This document shows, piece by piece, positions 1-8,224 of a stretch of DNA of 64,000 nucleotides. The translations under genes were made by a program, and so were the position numbers. Position 1 is the first letter of the stretch. The number at the start of each line of letters is the position of its first letter. The notes beneath the pieces are model-generated. The model did no database searches and was not told the DNA's origin. It worked only from the letters and a program-made list of their open reading frames with translations. The DNA comes from Rhodocyclaceae bacterium (GTDB lineage Bacteria; Pseudomonadota; Gammaproteobacteria; Burkholderiales; CAIKXV01), in contig JADCHX010000011.1 in NCBI GenBank assembly GCA_020248265.1, forward strand, positions 1 through 64,000, given 5' to 3'.

Positions 1-2
1 CG

Positions 3-380
3 AAGCGAGAGAGAGTGCCGGCAGCGAAACACGATTGCCAACAGGCAGGTAGCTACCCGCGCGCCGTACCCACAGAGAAACGTTGCACCACACCCAGCCA
101 CCGCCTTTCGCTGAGCAAACTCGACGCTCCGCCCAAGCTGTCCGCCGCTATCCGCTTCGACGCCTGGCTGCGCGACGAGGCCTTGCGCACTGGCGAGTCG
201 TGCATTCCCTCGGCCCGCATCTACCGGGACGGCCTGGGATGCGTGCGCGACAGCAAGGCCCTCAAGGCCGCGCTCGCCCTGCTGGACGAACGCGGCCTTG
301 CGCGGGTGGAGCAGGAGGGCCGACACTGGTTCGTGGCAGTGAACCCGGCGCTGCTCGCTGGCGTGCCCGCTGAGGCATGA
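3..380 (+). CDS. C-terminal part of a DUF3987/YfjI-like protein (5' end outside window)
   Basis: The frame is open to the left edge, and the first in-window start (GTG at 15) gives only about 121 aa, so this is most likely the 3' end of a longer gene. The last 80 residues (RFDAWLRDEAL, then SIYRD-like and DSKALKAALALLDERGLARV, then WFVAVNPALL) look like the small winged-helix tail found on DUF3987/YfjI-type primase-helicase-like proteins of plasmids and integrative elements. That family assignment is from memory of the pattern, not a search. The residues before about 35 look non-conserved. The inverted repeat and toxin-antitoxin remains downstream fit the edge of a mobile element. Confidence 0.4.
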   Translation, partial: KRERVPAAKHDCQQAGSYPRAVPTEKRCTTPSHRLSLSKLDAPPKLSAAIRFDAWLRDEALRTGESCIPSARIYRDGLGCVRDSKALKAALALLDERGLARVEQEGRHWFVAVNPALLAGVPAEA

Positions 381-416
381 CCCTGGGTACAGCTCTGTCG
401 CGCGCCCCCGGGGGCC

Positions 417-493
417 TTGCTGTTCATGCTGTTCTCGGCTCATCCCCCGGCGCTGTCACGCGCGATCAACAGCAGGAACAGCATGAACAGCAA
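417..493. repeat. Perfect 18-bp inverted repeat with 41-nt loop
   Basis: TTGCTGTTCATGCTGTTC at 417-434 is the exact reverse complement of 476-493. Each arm contains two CTGTTC hexamers spaced by ATG, so the arm is also a short direct repeat. It lies just after the stop of the left-edge gene and after a 12-nt palindrome GCCCCCGGGGGC (404-415). There is no T-run behind it, so a simple intrinsic terminator is not the obvious reading. It could be a binding site for a plasmid/ICE partition or regulatory protein, or a structured RNA end. Confidence 0.6.
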
Positions 494-590
494 ATGGTGC
501 AACCGACCAGTGCACAGGCGTCCGGATGACTGCATGATCCGGTCCGGTCCAGAGCCTTCGCCGTGCGTGCTCCGATGCAAACGCCAGCCA

Positions 591-860
591 TCAACCCTCG
601 ACCTTCTCCTGCAGCCACACCTTGATCAGCGACTGGTAGGGCACATCGCGCGCGTTGGCCGCCGCCTTGATGGCATCGAGCAGGTGCTGCGGCAGGCGCA
701 GCGAGATGGTTTTCGTCGACGGCTTCAGGTTGGACAGCACTACACGCTGCGCCTTCGCCCAGTCGAGATGCTGGGTGGAGTCGCGACCTTCGGTCTCCCA
801 GAACGCGCGCTCCTGCGCCTCGGTCCTGAACCTGGGCAGCGGCTTGGCGGGCTTGGTCAT
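591..860 (-). CDS. CopG/BrnA-like antitoxin
   Basis: This 89-aa protein has the layout of CopG-type antitoxins that accompany BrnT toxins. The N-terminal segment (FRTEAQERAFWET, about residues 11-23) resembles the BrnA-associated linker. The C-terminal half contains KTISLRLPQHLLDAIKAAA (about 49-67), the ribbon-helix-helix DNA-binding core, and then VPYQSLIKVWLQEKV. Such antitoxins neutralise the toxin and repress their own promoter. The toxin gene that should precede it survives only as a fragment (859-1020), so this may now be an orphan antitoxin. The reading frame itself looks intact. Confidence 0.75.
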   Translation of the reverse strand: MTKPAKPLPRFRTEAQERAFWETEGRDSTQHLDWAKAQRVVLSNLKPSTKTISLRLPQHLLDAIKAAANARDVPYQSLIKVWLQEKVEG

Positions 861-1020
861 GGACGCTCCTTTCCTTTCGGTGCATGTCGCGCGCCGAGAT
901 CACCCGGATCAGGGTGCCATCACCGCGCAGCGTGAAGGTGATGTGCAGCGCCCGCCCATCGAGCGTCTTGCCGAGGGCGTGGAAGCGCGCCTCCTGGTCG
1001 CGGTGCCACAGGTCTTCCAG
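859..1020 (-). pseudogene. BrnT-like toxin remnant (C-terminal end only)
   Basis: Reading the minus strand from 1020 gives LEDLWHRDQEARFHALGKT, then ALHITFTLR and LIRVISARDMHRKERS, the typical C-terminal half of BrnT-family RNase toxins. An in-frame TAG (1021-1023) lies directly before it and no start or N-terminal half is recognisable upstream. At the 3' end the frame runs through the antitoxin start without its own stop. The fragment is therefore truncated on one side and has probably lost its stop on the other. It lies immediately upstream of the CopG-type antitoxin, as in an intact brnTA operon. Confidence 0.6.
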
Positions 1021-1098
1021 CTATACACGCATCTGTGAATCCGCCGTCCGCCGGGTGCTCCCTGCGTTGTGGGAAGTCCATCACACGCAGCCCGATGT

Positions 1099-1123
1099 TC
1101 AGCGGGTACGGTCAGCGGGTACG
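1099..1123. repeat. 12-nt direct repeat, two copies
   Basis: TCAGCGGGTACG occurs at 1099-1110 and again at 1112-1123, separated by one base. It sits in the gene-free stretch (about 1024-1244) between the toxin remnant and prpD. No gene, tRNA or att core is apparent around it. It may be a small duplication left at the boundary of the accessory segment. Confidence 0.5.
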
Positions 1124-1244
1124 ATCTATCAAGGTTCGTAAAACGACCGTCAGATCAAGACCTTGCAGAGCCACTCACCGTTCAACGTCTGACGTCTGAG
1201 GCGGCGCAGACCGATGGTCTGGCGAAGCCCCGGACCCCGGCGTC

Positions 1245-2690
1245 TCAACGCACCTCGACCAGCAGGTCGATGAACGCATGCACCGGCATCGCATCGATCG
1301 CCCGTGGATCGTCGTAAAGCGCGAGCAGTCGCTCGCGCGCCGCCGGGGGCAGCCGGCGCAGCGCATGCTCGAACTTCGCGCGCAGCGCCGGTACGGCTTC
1401 GGATCGCCGCTCCGGATGCCCGAGCGGATACTCCCGCTCCACGCGTGCGGTCGACGTACCGTCGCGGAAGAACACCCGCACCGAGTTCGCGCTGGTGCGA
1501 CGCGCCGGATCGAAGAAGCCTTCGGTGTAGCGCGGCTCTTCGGCCAGCACCATCTTCGCGCGCAAGGCATCGATGCGCGGGTCGGTGGCGAACGCGTCGC
1601 CGTAATCCGAGGGGCCGAGCCGTCCGTGCATCAGCCCCAGCGCGACGATGTACTGCACGCAGTGGTCGCGATCGGCCGCGTTTCGCAGCACGCCCGGCTT
1701 GTCCATGATGCGGGCGAGCGACCGATGGCAGCGCAACTCGATGCGTTCGACCTCGTCGAGCCTGGATGCGACCTCTGGATGCAGCAGGAACGCGCACTCG
1801 CCCGCGGTCTGGCCGTGCATGCCGGCCGGCAGCAGCTTGAACATGCAGCGGCTGATCACCGCCTCGCCCAGAGGTGCGTCGAAACGCAGCGGCGTGCCGT
1901 CGAAGCGTGCTGCATGGAAGCCCAGTTCCGGCGCCGACAGGACCCACGGGTAGCCGTCCTCGCCGGCCATCACCATCATGGCGATGCGTACCGCCCCTTC
2001 GCTTGCCCGCGCGCAAGCCCAGTTCTTGCGCGAACCGATGTTCGGCGCATGGCGGATCGCCGACAGCGTCGACTCGACGAAGGCATGCGAGACGGCATTG
2101 AACACCTGTTCGCGCGTGCCGCCCAGCAGCTTCGTCAGCACCGGGGTGACCGCTGCCTGCACGAGCATCGGCTGGTCCATGCCATGCGCGCGCCAGTCAT
2201 TGGCCGCGCACAGCGCGCCCTGGATTTCGTACACGCGCACCGCCGCATCGAGAAGGTCGGCCATCGTCAATGGCGCCGCTCCGCTCGAGGCTGCACGTCG
2301 CGCCAGGTGGTCGCCGAGCATCAGTACGCCGGCCAGCCCGTCGGACGGATGCATCGTGAGCATGCCGTTACAGGCGTCGTTGTAGTCGAGCCAGCGGATC
2401 ATTGCGCCGAGGTCGAAGGTGGCCTTGGCCGGGTCGAGCACGAAGGCCGTGCCGGGCAGGCGCGCGCCCTGCGGCACGATCGTGTCCGGCACCAGTGGTC
2501 CGAGCAGCCGCACGCATTCCGGATGGTCGAGCGCTTCCAGTGCGCAGGCCAGCGTGTCGAACAGGCACAGGCGGGCCGCGTCGATCGAAGCCCGGTCGCG
2601 CATGCGGTAGCCGTGCACGTAGTCGGCGATCTCGCCGAGCAGCGCGTCGGGCACCACCGGCGCTGCCTGCAGGTCGGACGGCTTCGTCAT
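1245..2690 (-). CDS. prpD: 2-methylcitrate dehydratase (MmgE/PrpD family)
   Basis: The family dehydrates 2-methylcitrate to 2-methylaconitate in propionate breakdown, in the cytoplasm. At 481 aa the length matches enterobacterial PrpD (about 483). Family blocks are visible throughout: IRWLDYND near residues 98-105 and HPSD near 113-116, NAADRDHCVQYIVALGLMHG and DPRIDALRAKMV in the C-terminal half, and SVRVFFRDGTST followed by YPLGHPERR. The start ATG overlaps the stop of the upstream Bug gene by one base (TGATG), so the two are translationally coupled. No prpB, prpC or acnD is present nearby, so the true substrate may be a methylcitrate-like acid imported by that transporter rather than the standard pathway intermediate. 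Confidence 0.88.
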   Translation of the reverse strand: MTKPSDLQAAPVVPDALLGEIADYVHGYRMRDRASIDAARLCLFDTLACALEALDHPECVRLLGPLVPDTIVPQGARLPGTAFVLDPAKATFDLGAMIRWLDYNDACNGMLTMHPSDGLAGVLMLGDHLARRAASSGAAPLTMADLLDAAVRVYEIQGALCAANDWRAHGMDQPMLVQAAVTPVLTKLLGGTREQVFNAVSHAFVESTLSAIRHAPNIGSRKNWACARASEGAVRIAMMVMAGEDGYPWVLSAPELGFHAARFDGTPLRFDAPLGEAVISRCMFKLLPAGMHGQTAGECAFLLHPEVASRLDEVERIELRCHRSLARIMDKPGVLRNAADRDHCVQYIVALGLMHGRLGPSDYGDAFATDPRIDALRAKMVLAEEPRYTEGFFDPARRTSANSVRVFFRDGTSTARVEREYPLGHPERRSEAVPALRAKFEHALRRLPPAARERLLALYDDPRAIDAMPVHAFIDLLVEVR

Positions 2691-3667
2691 CAGCGCACCT
2701 CCATGCCGACCGAAGCGATCAGCTTCGCATTCTTCGCGATCTCTTCTTCGTAGAAGCGGACGAACTCTGCGTGGGTGCTGCCGACCGGATCGAGCCCCTG
2801 GGAGATCAGCTTCTTCCCGGTCTCCGGATCGTTCACGATACGCGTGATCTCCTGCTGGGTCTTGAGCACGATTTCCATCGGTGTGCGCCCTGGCATGAAC
2901 ACGCCGTACCAGTTCTCGTAGGCATAGCCCGGCACGCCCGCTTCGGCGATGGTCGGGAGATTCGGCAGTGCCGGCGTGCGCTTCGCGCCCAGTACGGCGA
3001 GCGCGCGCAGCTTGCCCCCCTCAAAGTACTGGCGCGTCGACACGACGCTCGCCATCGACAGTGACACCCGTCCACCGATGAGGTCGGTGATGCTCGGTGC
3101 GGTGCCCTTGTAGGGTACGTGCGCCATCTTCACGCCCGCCATCTGGCCGAACAGTTCGGCGGCGAGGTGCTGGCCGGTGCCATTGCCCGAGGACGAGTAG
3201 AGCAGGTCGCCTGGGCGGGCCTTGGCGAACGCGATGAACTCCTTGACCGTCTTCACCGGCACCGAGGGGTGTACCACCATCACGCCCGGCGAGATGACCG
3301 CCAGCGATACCGGGATGATGTCCTTGCGCGGGTCGTAAGACAGCTTCATCAGGCTGGGCGTGATCGCCACACCCGAGGAGTTGGTGAGCATCGTGTAGCC
3401 GTCTGGCGTGGCACGGGCGAGGGTCTCGGTAGCCAGCGCGCCACCGGCGCCCGGCCGGTTTTCGACCACGACCGGTTGTCCCCAGCGCTCGGACAGCTTC
3501 TGGGCGAGGATGCGGCCGGTGGTATCCACGCCGCCACCGGGGGCGAGCGCGATCAGCATGCGTATCGACTTGGCTGGCCACGGTGCCTGCGCGTGTGCGG
3601 TCGCGCCAGCGCCGGAAAGCAGCACGGCAAGCGCTGCCCGCGCGAGACGGCGGTTGCCGATGTCCAT
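2690..3667 (-). CDS. Bug/TctC-family tripartite tricarboxylate transporter substrate-binding protein
   Basis: Bug proteins are periplasmic receptors that bind small carboxylates and pass them to TctAB-type permeases or signal their presence. This 325-aa protein has a Sec signal peptide (hydrophobic stretch about 9-25, cleavage near AHA-Q). The family blocks follow: WPAKSIRMLIALAPGGGVD, VVENRPGAGG, DGYTML, the PYD loop, then HVPYKGTAP and IAEAGVPGYAYENWYG. It is the first gene of a two-gene unit and its stop overlaps the prpD start, which suggests that its ligand is a substrate of that enzyme. No permease genes are adjacent. Confidence 0.93.
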   Translation of the reverse strand: MDIGNRRLARAALAVLLSGAGATAHAQAPWPAKSIRMLIALAPGGGVDTTGRILAQKLSERWGQPVVVENRPGAGGALATETLARATPDGYTMLTNSSGVAITPSLMKLSYDPRKDIIPVSLAVISPGVMVVHPSVPVKTVKEFIAFAKARPGDLLYSSSGNGTGQHLAAELFGQMAGVKMAHVPYKGTAPSITDLIGGRVSLSMASVVSTRQYFEGGKLRALAVLGAKRTPALPNLPTIAEAGVPGYAYENWYGVFMPGRTPMEIVLKTQQEITRIVNDPETGKKLISQGLDPVGSTHAEFVRFYEEEIAKNAKLIASVGMEVR

Positions 3668-3721
3668 CTGGTGTCCTCCTGCGGTTTCACTGCGCCCGGG
3701 CTTCCGCGCGACCGGGCTGGC

Positions 3722-5038
3722 CTAGAATACCTGACCGAACCGCGATCTCGCGCGCTCGCGCAGCCATTCGGCCGCGTCCACGGCGGCGAGCGGGCGGGCA
3801 ATGCCGAAGCCCTGGCCGAATTCGCACCCCATGTCGCGCAGCGCGTCCAGCGTGGCGCCGTCCTCGATCCCCTCCGCGACGACGCGCAGCCCGAAGTTGC
3901 TGGCGAGCGCAAGCGTCGTGCGCACGATATCGAGGTTCTGCCGCGATGCCAGCAGGCCCCGCACGAACTGTTGATCGATCTTGATTTCATCGACCGGCAG
4001 TTGGCGCAGCAGCGACAGCGAGGAATAGCCGGTACCGAAATCGTCGATCGACAGTTGCACGCCGATATCCTTGAGCTGTTTCAGCAGCGGCACCACCTCT
4101 TCCGGATCATGTACCGGAGCGGTCTCGGTGATCTCGAGGGTGATGTCTCCGGGGCTGACCGACCAGGTCTGCAGGGTCTGTTCGACCAGTTCGCAGAAAT
4201 CGCGCTCGCGCAGGTCCATTGGGGATACGTTGATAGCCATGGTGACATGCAGGCCGGCGTCCAGGAAGCGCCTATGCTGGCGCAGCGCGGTGTTCAGTAT
4301 CAGGCGCGTGAGCCGCGGCAGCAGACCGCACTGTTCGGCGAGGGGAATGAATCTGTCTGGCGGCACCGGGCCGGCGCCGGTCTGGTTCCAGCGCGCCAGC
4401 GCCTCGACTGCGACTGCCCCGCCGCCCATCAGCGAGATCTGGGGCTGGAACACGAGATACAGTTCGTTGGCGACGAGCGCCGCGCGCAGCGCAGGTTCCA
4501 GATCGTGAGGCGTACGCTGCGTGTCGGCCGGCCGGTGGATCTGGTAGCCCGTCGCGGTGGTCGCCGCCAGGCGAGCTGCGGTTCGCGCGTGCCGCACGAG
4601 ATCGACTGGCCGATCCGATGCCGACACGCTGGTGGCGATGCCGACGGTTGCCCGCAGCTTTCCGTGCAGCAATTCTCCCGGATTCCAGCCGTTGAGCCGG
4701 CTCAGTATGCTGGTGGCGCCGAGTTCCGCGTACTCCGGACTGGGCAGGCCTCGCAGCACCACGATCAGCTCGTTCGGGCGGATCACCGCGACCCGATCGT
4801 CGTTTCGCAGCAGGCCGCCGAGGACCCGCAAGGCTTCCTGCACTCTCCGGGCGTCTGCCTCCGGCTGGTATTCCAGAGGCAATGCGCCGCTCGCCATCAG
4901 GCGGACCGCAAGTACCGCATAGGAGCCAGGCCATACCGCGCTCGCATCGTGCGTGCGCTGGATGTGTTCGTGCAACTGCTCGCCGTCAAGCATGAAGGGG
5001 GCGACTGCGAGCGCCGCGGTGCCTGAATCGTTGATCAC
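3722..5038 (-). CDS. EAL-domain c-di-GMP phosphodiesterase with degenerate GGDEF domain
   Basis: The EAL domain (about residues 180-435) keeps every expected catalytic element: EAL at 212-214, N270, LEITET 301-306, DDFGTGYSS from 332, KID 353-355 and AEGIE 388-392. It should hydrolyse c-di-GMP to pGpG. The N-terminal half looks like a GGDEF fold, but the signature position reads RPNEL (about 87-91), so it is probably catalytically dead and regulatory. No signal peptide or membrane segment is seen, so it is cytoplasmic. The gene overlaps the upstream HD-GYP gene by 4 nt (ATGA), so both are made together. Confidence 0.9.
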   Translation of the reverse strand: MINDSGTAALAVAPFMLDGEQLHEHIQRTHDASAVWPGSYAVLAVRLMASGALPLEYQPEADARRVQEALRVLGGLLRNDDRVAVIRPNELIVVLRGLPSPEYAELGATSILSRLNGWNPGELLHGKLRATVGIATSVSASDRPVDLVRHARTAARLAATTATGYQIHRPADTQRTPHDLEPALRAALVANELYLVFQPQISLMGGGAVAVEALARWNQTGAGPVPPDRFIPLAEQCGLLPRLTRLILNTALRQHRRFLDAGLHVTMAINVSPMDLRERDFCELVEQTLQTWSVSPGDITLEITETAPVHDPEEVVPLLKQLKDIGVQLSIDDFGTGYSSLSLLRQLPVDEIKIDQQFVRGLLASRQNLDIVRTTLALASNFGLRVVAEGIEDGATLDALRDMGCEFGQGFGIARPLAAVDAAEWLRERARSRFGQVF

Positions 5039-6969
5039 TGCACCGTGGCCGCAAACAGTTGTTCGGTGTTGATCCCGTGATGGCCGAACGGCAGGCCCTT
5101 GACGATGCTGACCACGTCGCCGGCACTATCGCGCGGGAAATACAGCAGGTCGAGCGTGGTTGGCTGCGTCAGCGGCTTTCCGTCGGAGCCCGCGATGACC
5201 AGCACCCGGGGCCTGAGGCGTCGAACACGATTGTGGGACAGTACCGCGGCAACCTCCCCGGTGGATAGTTCCACCAGGCTGCCGACCGGGTAGACGCCGA
5301 TCATCTGGATGAAGTGCTCGACCAGCGGCGCGTGGAAGAGCGTACCCCGACCCTGGAGCAGGAGCCGCAGGCAGGTGTCGATCGGTGCGCGGGGGGCGTA
5401 GGGTCGTTCTCCGCTGACGGCGAGGAAGGTGTCGACGATGCCTGCGATACGTCCGTACACGCCGATGGCGTCTCCCGAAAGCCCTTGCGGATAGCCGCTT
5501 CCGTCCTCGCGCTCATGGTGGCGCTCGACGGTCTCGCGGACCCGCATGTCGTTGATGCCTGAATCGTCAAGCATGCGCACCGCGATCTCGACATGCGCCC
5601 GCGCCTGCTGTCGTTCCGAGAAATCGAGTGGGCCGGGCTTCTTCAGAATGTCGTTCGATACCCGCATCTTGCCGATATCGAGCAGCGCGCCGCCGAGTGC
5701 GAGTTTCTCGATCTCCTCGTGCGGCATGCCCAGGTGGGCGCCGAACTGCGCCATGTAGACCGCAGCCTGCAGGCCACGTTTGTGGGCTGCCACGTCGTGC
5801 GACTCCAGCCGCGCAAGCCAGACGATCGCGTTCTCGCTGCGCAGCACGCTGTCCACGATCTCGGTGACCCAGGGGCGCAGCAACTCCAGCGCGAGCGACA
5901 CGTCGCATTCCGCGCGCGCATAATTGAGATGCAGCGCATCCATGCTTTGTTTCAGCACCTGCGCGGCCTTCGGGATCTCCTGCGCGAAGCGGGCGGTCGC
6001 GACGACCGACGTCTGCCGCTCCTCCTCGCTGAGGTCGTTCACGGACTGCCGCGACTGCACGACATTGGCGACCGGATCCGGCGGCGCGGTACCGAACAGC
6101 TTGCGCAGGGCTCGCTTCAACAGACTGCTGATCGGCGGCCCGCCGCGAGGGGTGTCATCCGAGGTGCCGACCTTGAACCGGGGCTCCTGCGTAGCTGCGA
6201 ACGTGCGCGCATCCACCCGGTCGGCCGAAGTGGTGCGCTTCTTTGCCGTCAGTTCCGCGAGCGTCGTCGTTAAACGCGTCCATAGGTCCGTCGGGGCCGC
6301 TCGGGTGTCGGCGATCATCGGTACATCCTGCCGGGGCTGGGCCGGTTGTTGCGGCGCGGGGGCGGAGGCGGGGGGGCTCGGCCGGGCCAGGACCTCGCGG
6401 GTCATCCTCGACCAGAATGCCGGGTCAGCCGCAGGTTCGACATCGGTGGTCATGCGCCGCGCTGCCGGCTGGATGTCCGGCGCCGGAAGATCGTGCACTG
6501 ACGGTCGGCGGGGACGCAGGTAGGACTGCAGAACTTCGGACACGACGTCGCCGATCCATCGCCAGCCCAGCCGGCGATCATGCAGGCTGCCATCGCGGAC
6601 CGGGTCGTCCCCGCTTGTCGCCCCGGCGCCGGCGCGATTGATGAGCCTGGCGTTCCGGTCGAGGGCTGCCTGGGCAAGAGTGTCCGAGGACGCGTGTATT
6701 CCGCTGGCGCCGGCATTCCGCGTTCCGCCACCGTCATCGGCAGCATCGCCGTCCATGCCGACCGATCGGAATGTGTCGACGATGACGTCGCGACACAGTC
6801 GCCTGATGAGTTCCAGTTCGTCCGCAGTGTCGATCCGGAATCCTTCGATCAGGAACGGCGACTGTGACCACGGACAATCGAGTTCGGCCACGAACATGCC
6901 GATCGAGAGTTGCTCGACCCGCATTCGTACCTGCCCGTGCCCGATTGCTGAGGCCGCCTGATCTTGCAT
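5035..6969 (-). CDS. DUF3391 / HD-GYP domain protein with altered metal site
   Basis: At 644 aa it has an N-terminal DUF3391-like segment (about 14-70), a long Ala/Pro/Arg-rich linker (about 70-330) and an HD-GYP domain (about 340-560). HD-GYP proteins usually hydrolyse c-di-GMP. Here HHEREDGSGYP (484-494) is conserved, and H396 and H459 align with other ligand positions. However, the HD motif reads ALLDIGK (428-434), with the expected His replaced by Leu430, and the later DxxD reads DTFL (513-516). Activity may therefore be reduced or lost, leaving a c-di-GMP sensor. It is the first gene of a two-gene operon with the EAL protein. The start is the ATG at 6969. Confidence 0.85.
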   Translation of the reverse strand: MQDQAASAIGHGQVRMRVEQLSIGMFVAELDCPWSQSPFLIEGFRIDTADELELIRRLCRDVIVDTFRSVGMDGDAADDGGGTRNAGASGIHASSDTLAQAALDRNARLINRAGAGATSGDDPVRDGSLHDRRLGWRWIGDVVSEVLQSYLRPRRPSVHDLPAPDIQPAARRMTTDVEPAADPAFWSRMTREVLARPSPPASAPAPQQPAQPRQDVPMIADTRAAPTDLWTRLTTTLAELTAKKRTTSADRVDARTFAATQEPRFKVGTSDDTPRGGPPISSLLKRALRKLFGTAPPDPVANVVQSRQSVNDLSEEERQTSVVATARFAQEIPKAAQVLKQSMDALHLNYARAECDVSLALELLRPWVTEIVDSVLRSENAIVWLARLESHDVAAHKRGLQAAVYMAQFGAHLGMPHEEIEKLALGGALLDIGKMRVSNDILKKPGPLDFSERQQARAHVEIAVRMLDDSGINDMRVRETVERHHEREDGSGYPQGLSGDAIGVYGRIAGIVDTFLAVSGERPYAPRAPIDTCLRLLLQGRGTLFHAPLVEHFIQMIGVYPVGSLVELSTGEVAAVLSHNRVRRLRPRVLVIAGSDGKPLTQPTTLDLLYFPRDSAGDVVSIVKGLPFGHHGINTEQLFAATVQ

Positions 6970-7276
6970 TGGACTGACACCTGACGATTTGCGCCTGTAA
7001 CCGGGAATCTGCCAGAACGTGCGTCAGGCAAGCGCGAGGCAGGCCGCGCCGCCTGACTCCCCCATCAGCACCCGGTTATCGACACTTGCGAGCCGATATT
7101 TAGCGTATACGTGAGAAAATACCACTTATTGAGAGGTGATATTGAGAGGTGATCGTACTCGCGTGTCATGCAATGGCGGGCGGTTGCCCGGGCATTGTGT
7201 GCATTTGTCAGCCGCCGGAACCTGCGTCGATCAGGGTTTTTTCGTGCCAGGACTGCCGAAAAGTCGTTCGAATGAC
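6970..7276. other. Intergenic region upstream of the HD-GYP gene
   Basis: This stretch of about 307 bp separates the divergent-side start of the HD-GYP gene from the 3' end of the EamA gene; both are on the minus strand. The part around 7080-7160 is visibly richer in A/T than its surroundings and contains a 13-nt tandem repeat, so it probably holds the promoter of the HD-GYP/EAL operon. No convincing open reading frame or RNA gene was found in it. Confidence 0.5.
7128..7153. repeat. 13-nt tandem direct repeat (two copies)
   Basis: ATTGAGAGGTGAT occurs at 7128-7140 and is repeated head-to-tail at 7141-7153. It lies about 160-185 bp upstream of the HD-GYP start in an AT-richer patch. Two helically stacked copies at 13-bp spacing could be a regulator site, or a replication-slippage duplication. 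Confidence 0.6.
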
Positions 7277-8224
7277 TCATTGTCGCGCCGGCGTCTGTCT
7301 GCGCAGGCTGACCAGCATGACGCCGGCGATCACCAGGGCAGCGCCGGCCATCTGCAGCACGCTGATCCGTTCCCCAAGTATCAGTGCAGCCATCGCCAGC
7401 GTGGCGATCGGGCCGGAGGTGCTGATCAACGCGACCTGATTCGCACCCAACCGCCGCAGGGCCTCGGCGACCAGCAGGATGGGTAGTACCGTGGATATCG
7501 TGCCCATGCCGAATGCATAGGCATACACGACATCCGGCACCACCAGCGATCCGGCGCCGTGGGTGGCGAAGAAGTGGGCGATGCTGAAGCCGCAGGCCAC
7601 TGACGATGCATAACTCGTGAAGCGCATCGAACCGACCCGCGGCACGATCCGGGCGCTGGCCACCACGTAGCAGGCATAGGTGAATGCGCTGGTGAGCGTG
7701 AATGCCACGCCCAGGGCCAGCGATGACGGATCGCCCTCGATGCGCAGGTTGTCCCAGACGCACAGCAGCACGCCGGAATAGGACAGCAACAACGACAGAG
7801 CCTGCGCGGTGGTCAGCCGGGTGCGGAACAGCGCCCAGGACAGCAGCACCACGAACGTCGGATAGAGGAACAGGATCAGCCGCTCCAGGCTGGCGGGGAT
7901 GTACGACAGGCCGATGAAGTCGAGGTAGCTCGACAGGTAGAAGCCGAGCAGCCCGCAGGCGCCCATGCCCCACCAGTCCCGGCGGCCGATCGACTTGAGT
8001 CCTGCGGTCCCGCACCACCAGCCCATGGCGAGGAAGAACGGCAGCGCGACCATCATGCGCAGCGCGAACGTGGTGGTTGCATCGACTCCGTGCGCGTAGA
8101 TCAGCTTGATGAAGATCGCCTTGGCCGAGAAGAACACGGCCGCGCCGAGCGCGCAGGCGAGGCCGATGCTCAGCGAGCGGGCCGCCGCGGCAGTCGGATC
8201 TGCGTCGGCCGTCCGGCCGGGCAT
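7277..8224 (-). CDS. EamA-family (DMT superfamily) transporter
   Basis: This 315-aa integral membrane protein has about ten predicted helices arranged as two EamA repeats, for example [19 protein letters not shown] near the start and [19 protein letters not shown] at the end. The second repeat carries [20 protein letters not shown] followed by LGERIS, a typical EamA signature. Members export amino acids, metabolites or toxic analogues, and the substrate cannot be read from sequence. The start ATG overlaps the stop of the HerA-like gene by one base (TGATG), so its translation is coupled to that gene. The functional link between an ATPase and an exporter here is unclear. Confidence 0.88.
   Translation of the reverse strand: MPGRTADADPTAAAARSLSIGLACALGAAVFFSAKAIFIKLIYAHGVDATTTFALRMMVALPFFLAMGWWCGTAGLKSIGRRDWWGMGACGLLGFYLSSYLDFIGLSYIPASLERLILFLYPTFVVLLSWALFRTRLTTAQALSLLLSYSGVLLCVWDNLRIEGDPSSLALGVAFTLTSAFTYACYVVASARIVPRVGSMRFTSYASSVACGFSIAHFFATHGAGSLVVPDVVYAYAFGMGTISTVLPILLVAEALRRLGANQVALISTSGPIATLAMAALILGERISVLQMAGAALVIAGVMLVSLRRQTPARQ

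Noticed and set aside
417-493. CRISPR-like or integron-like reading of the inverted repeat
   Set aside because: There is only one pair of arms, no spacer series and no core-site pattern of an attC.
1278-2753. 491-codon frame on the plus strand over prpD
   Set aside because: It has no recognisable motifs and is antisense to a clear PrpD.
3119-5026. 635-codon frame on the plus strand
   Set aside because: It is antisense to the Bug and EAL genes, with repetitive basic composition and no family signature.
7060-7160. Riboswitch or small RNA in the AT-richer leader
   Set aside because: No conserved aptamer-like core or stable stem was found, only a tandem repeat.
7065-8018. Open reading frame of 317 codons on the minus strand overlapping the EamA gene
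   Set aside because: It is in a different frame from the EamA protein, has no family features and reflects the codon pattern of the high-GC gene underneath.
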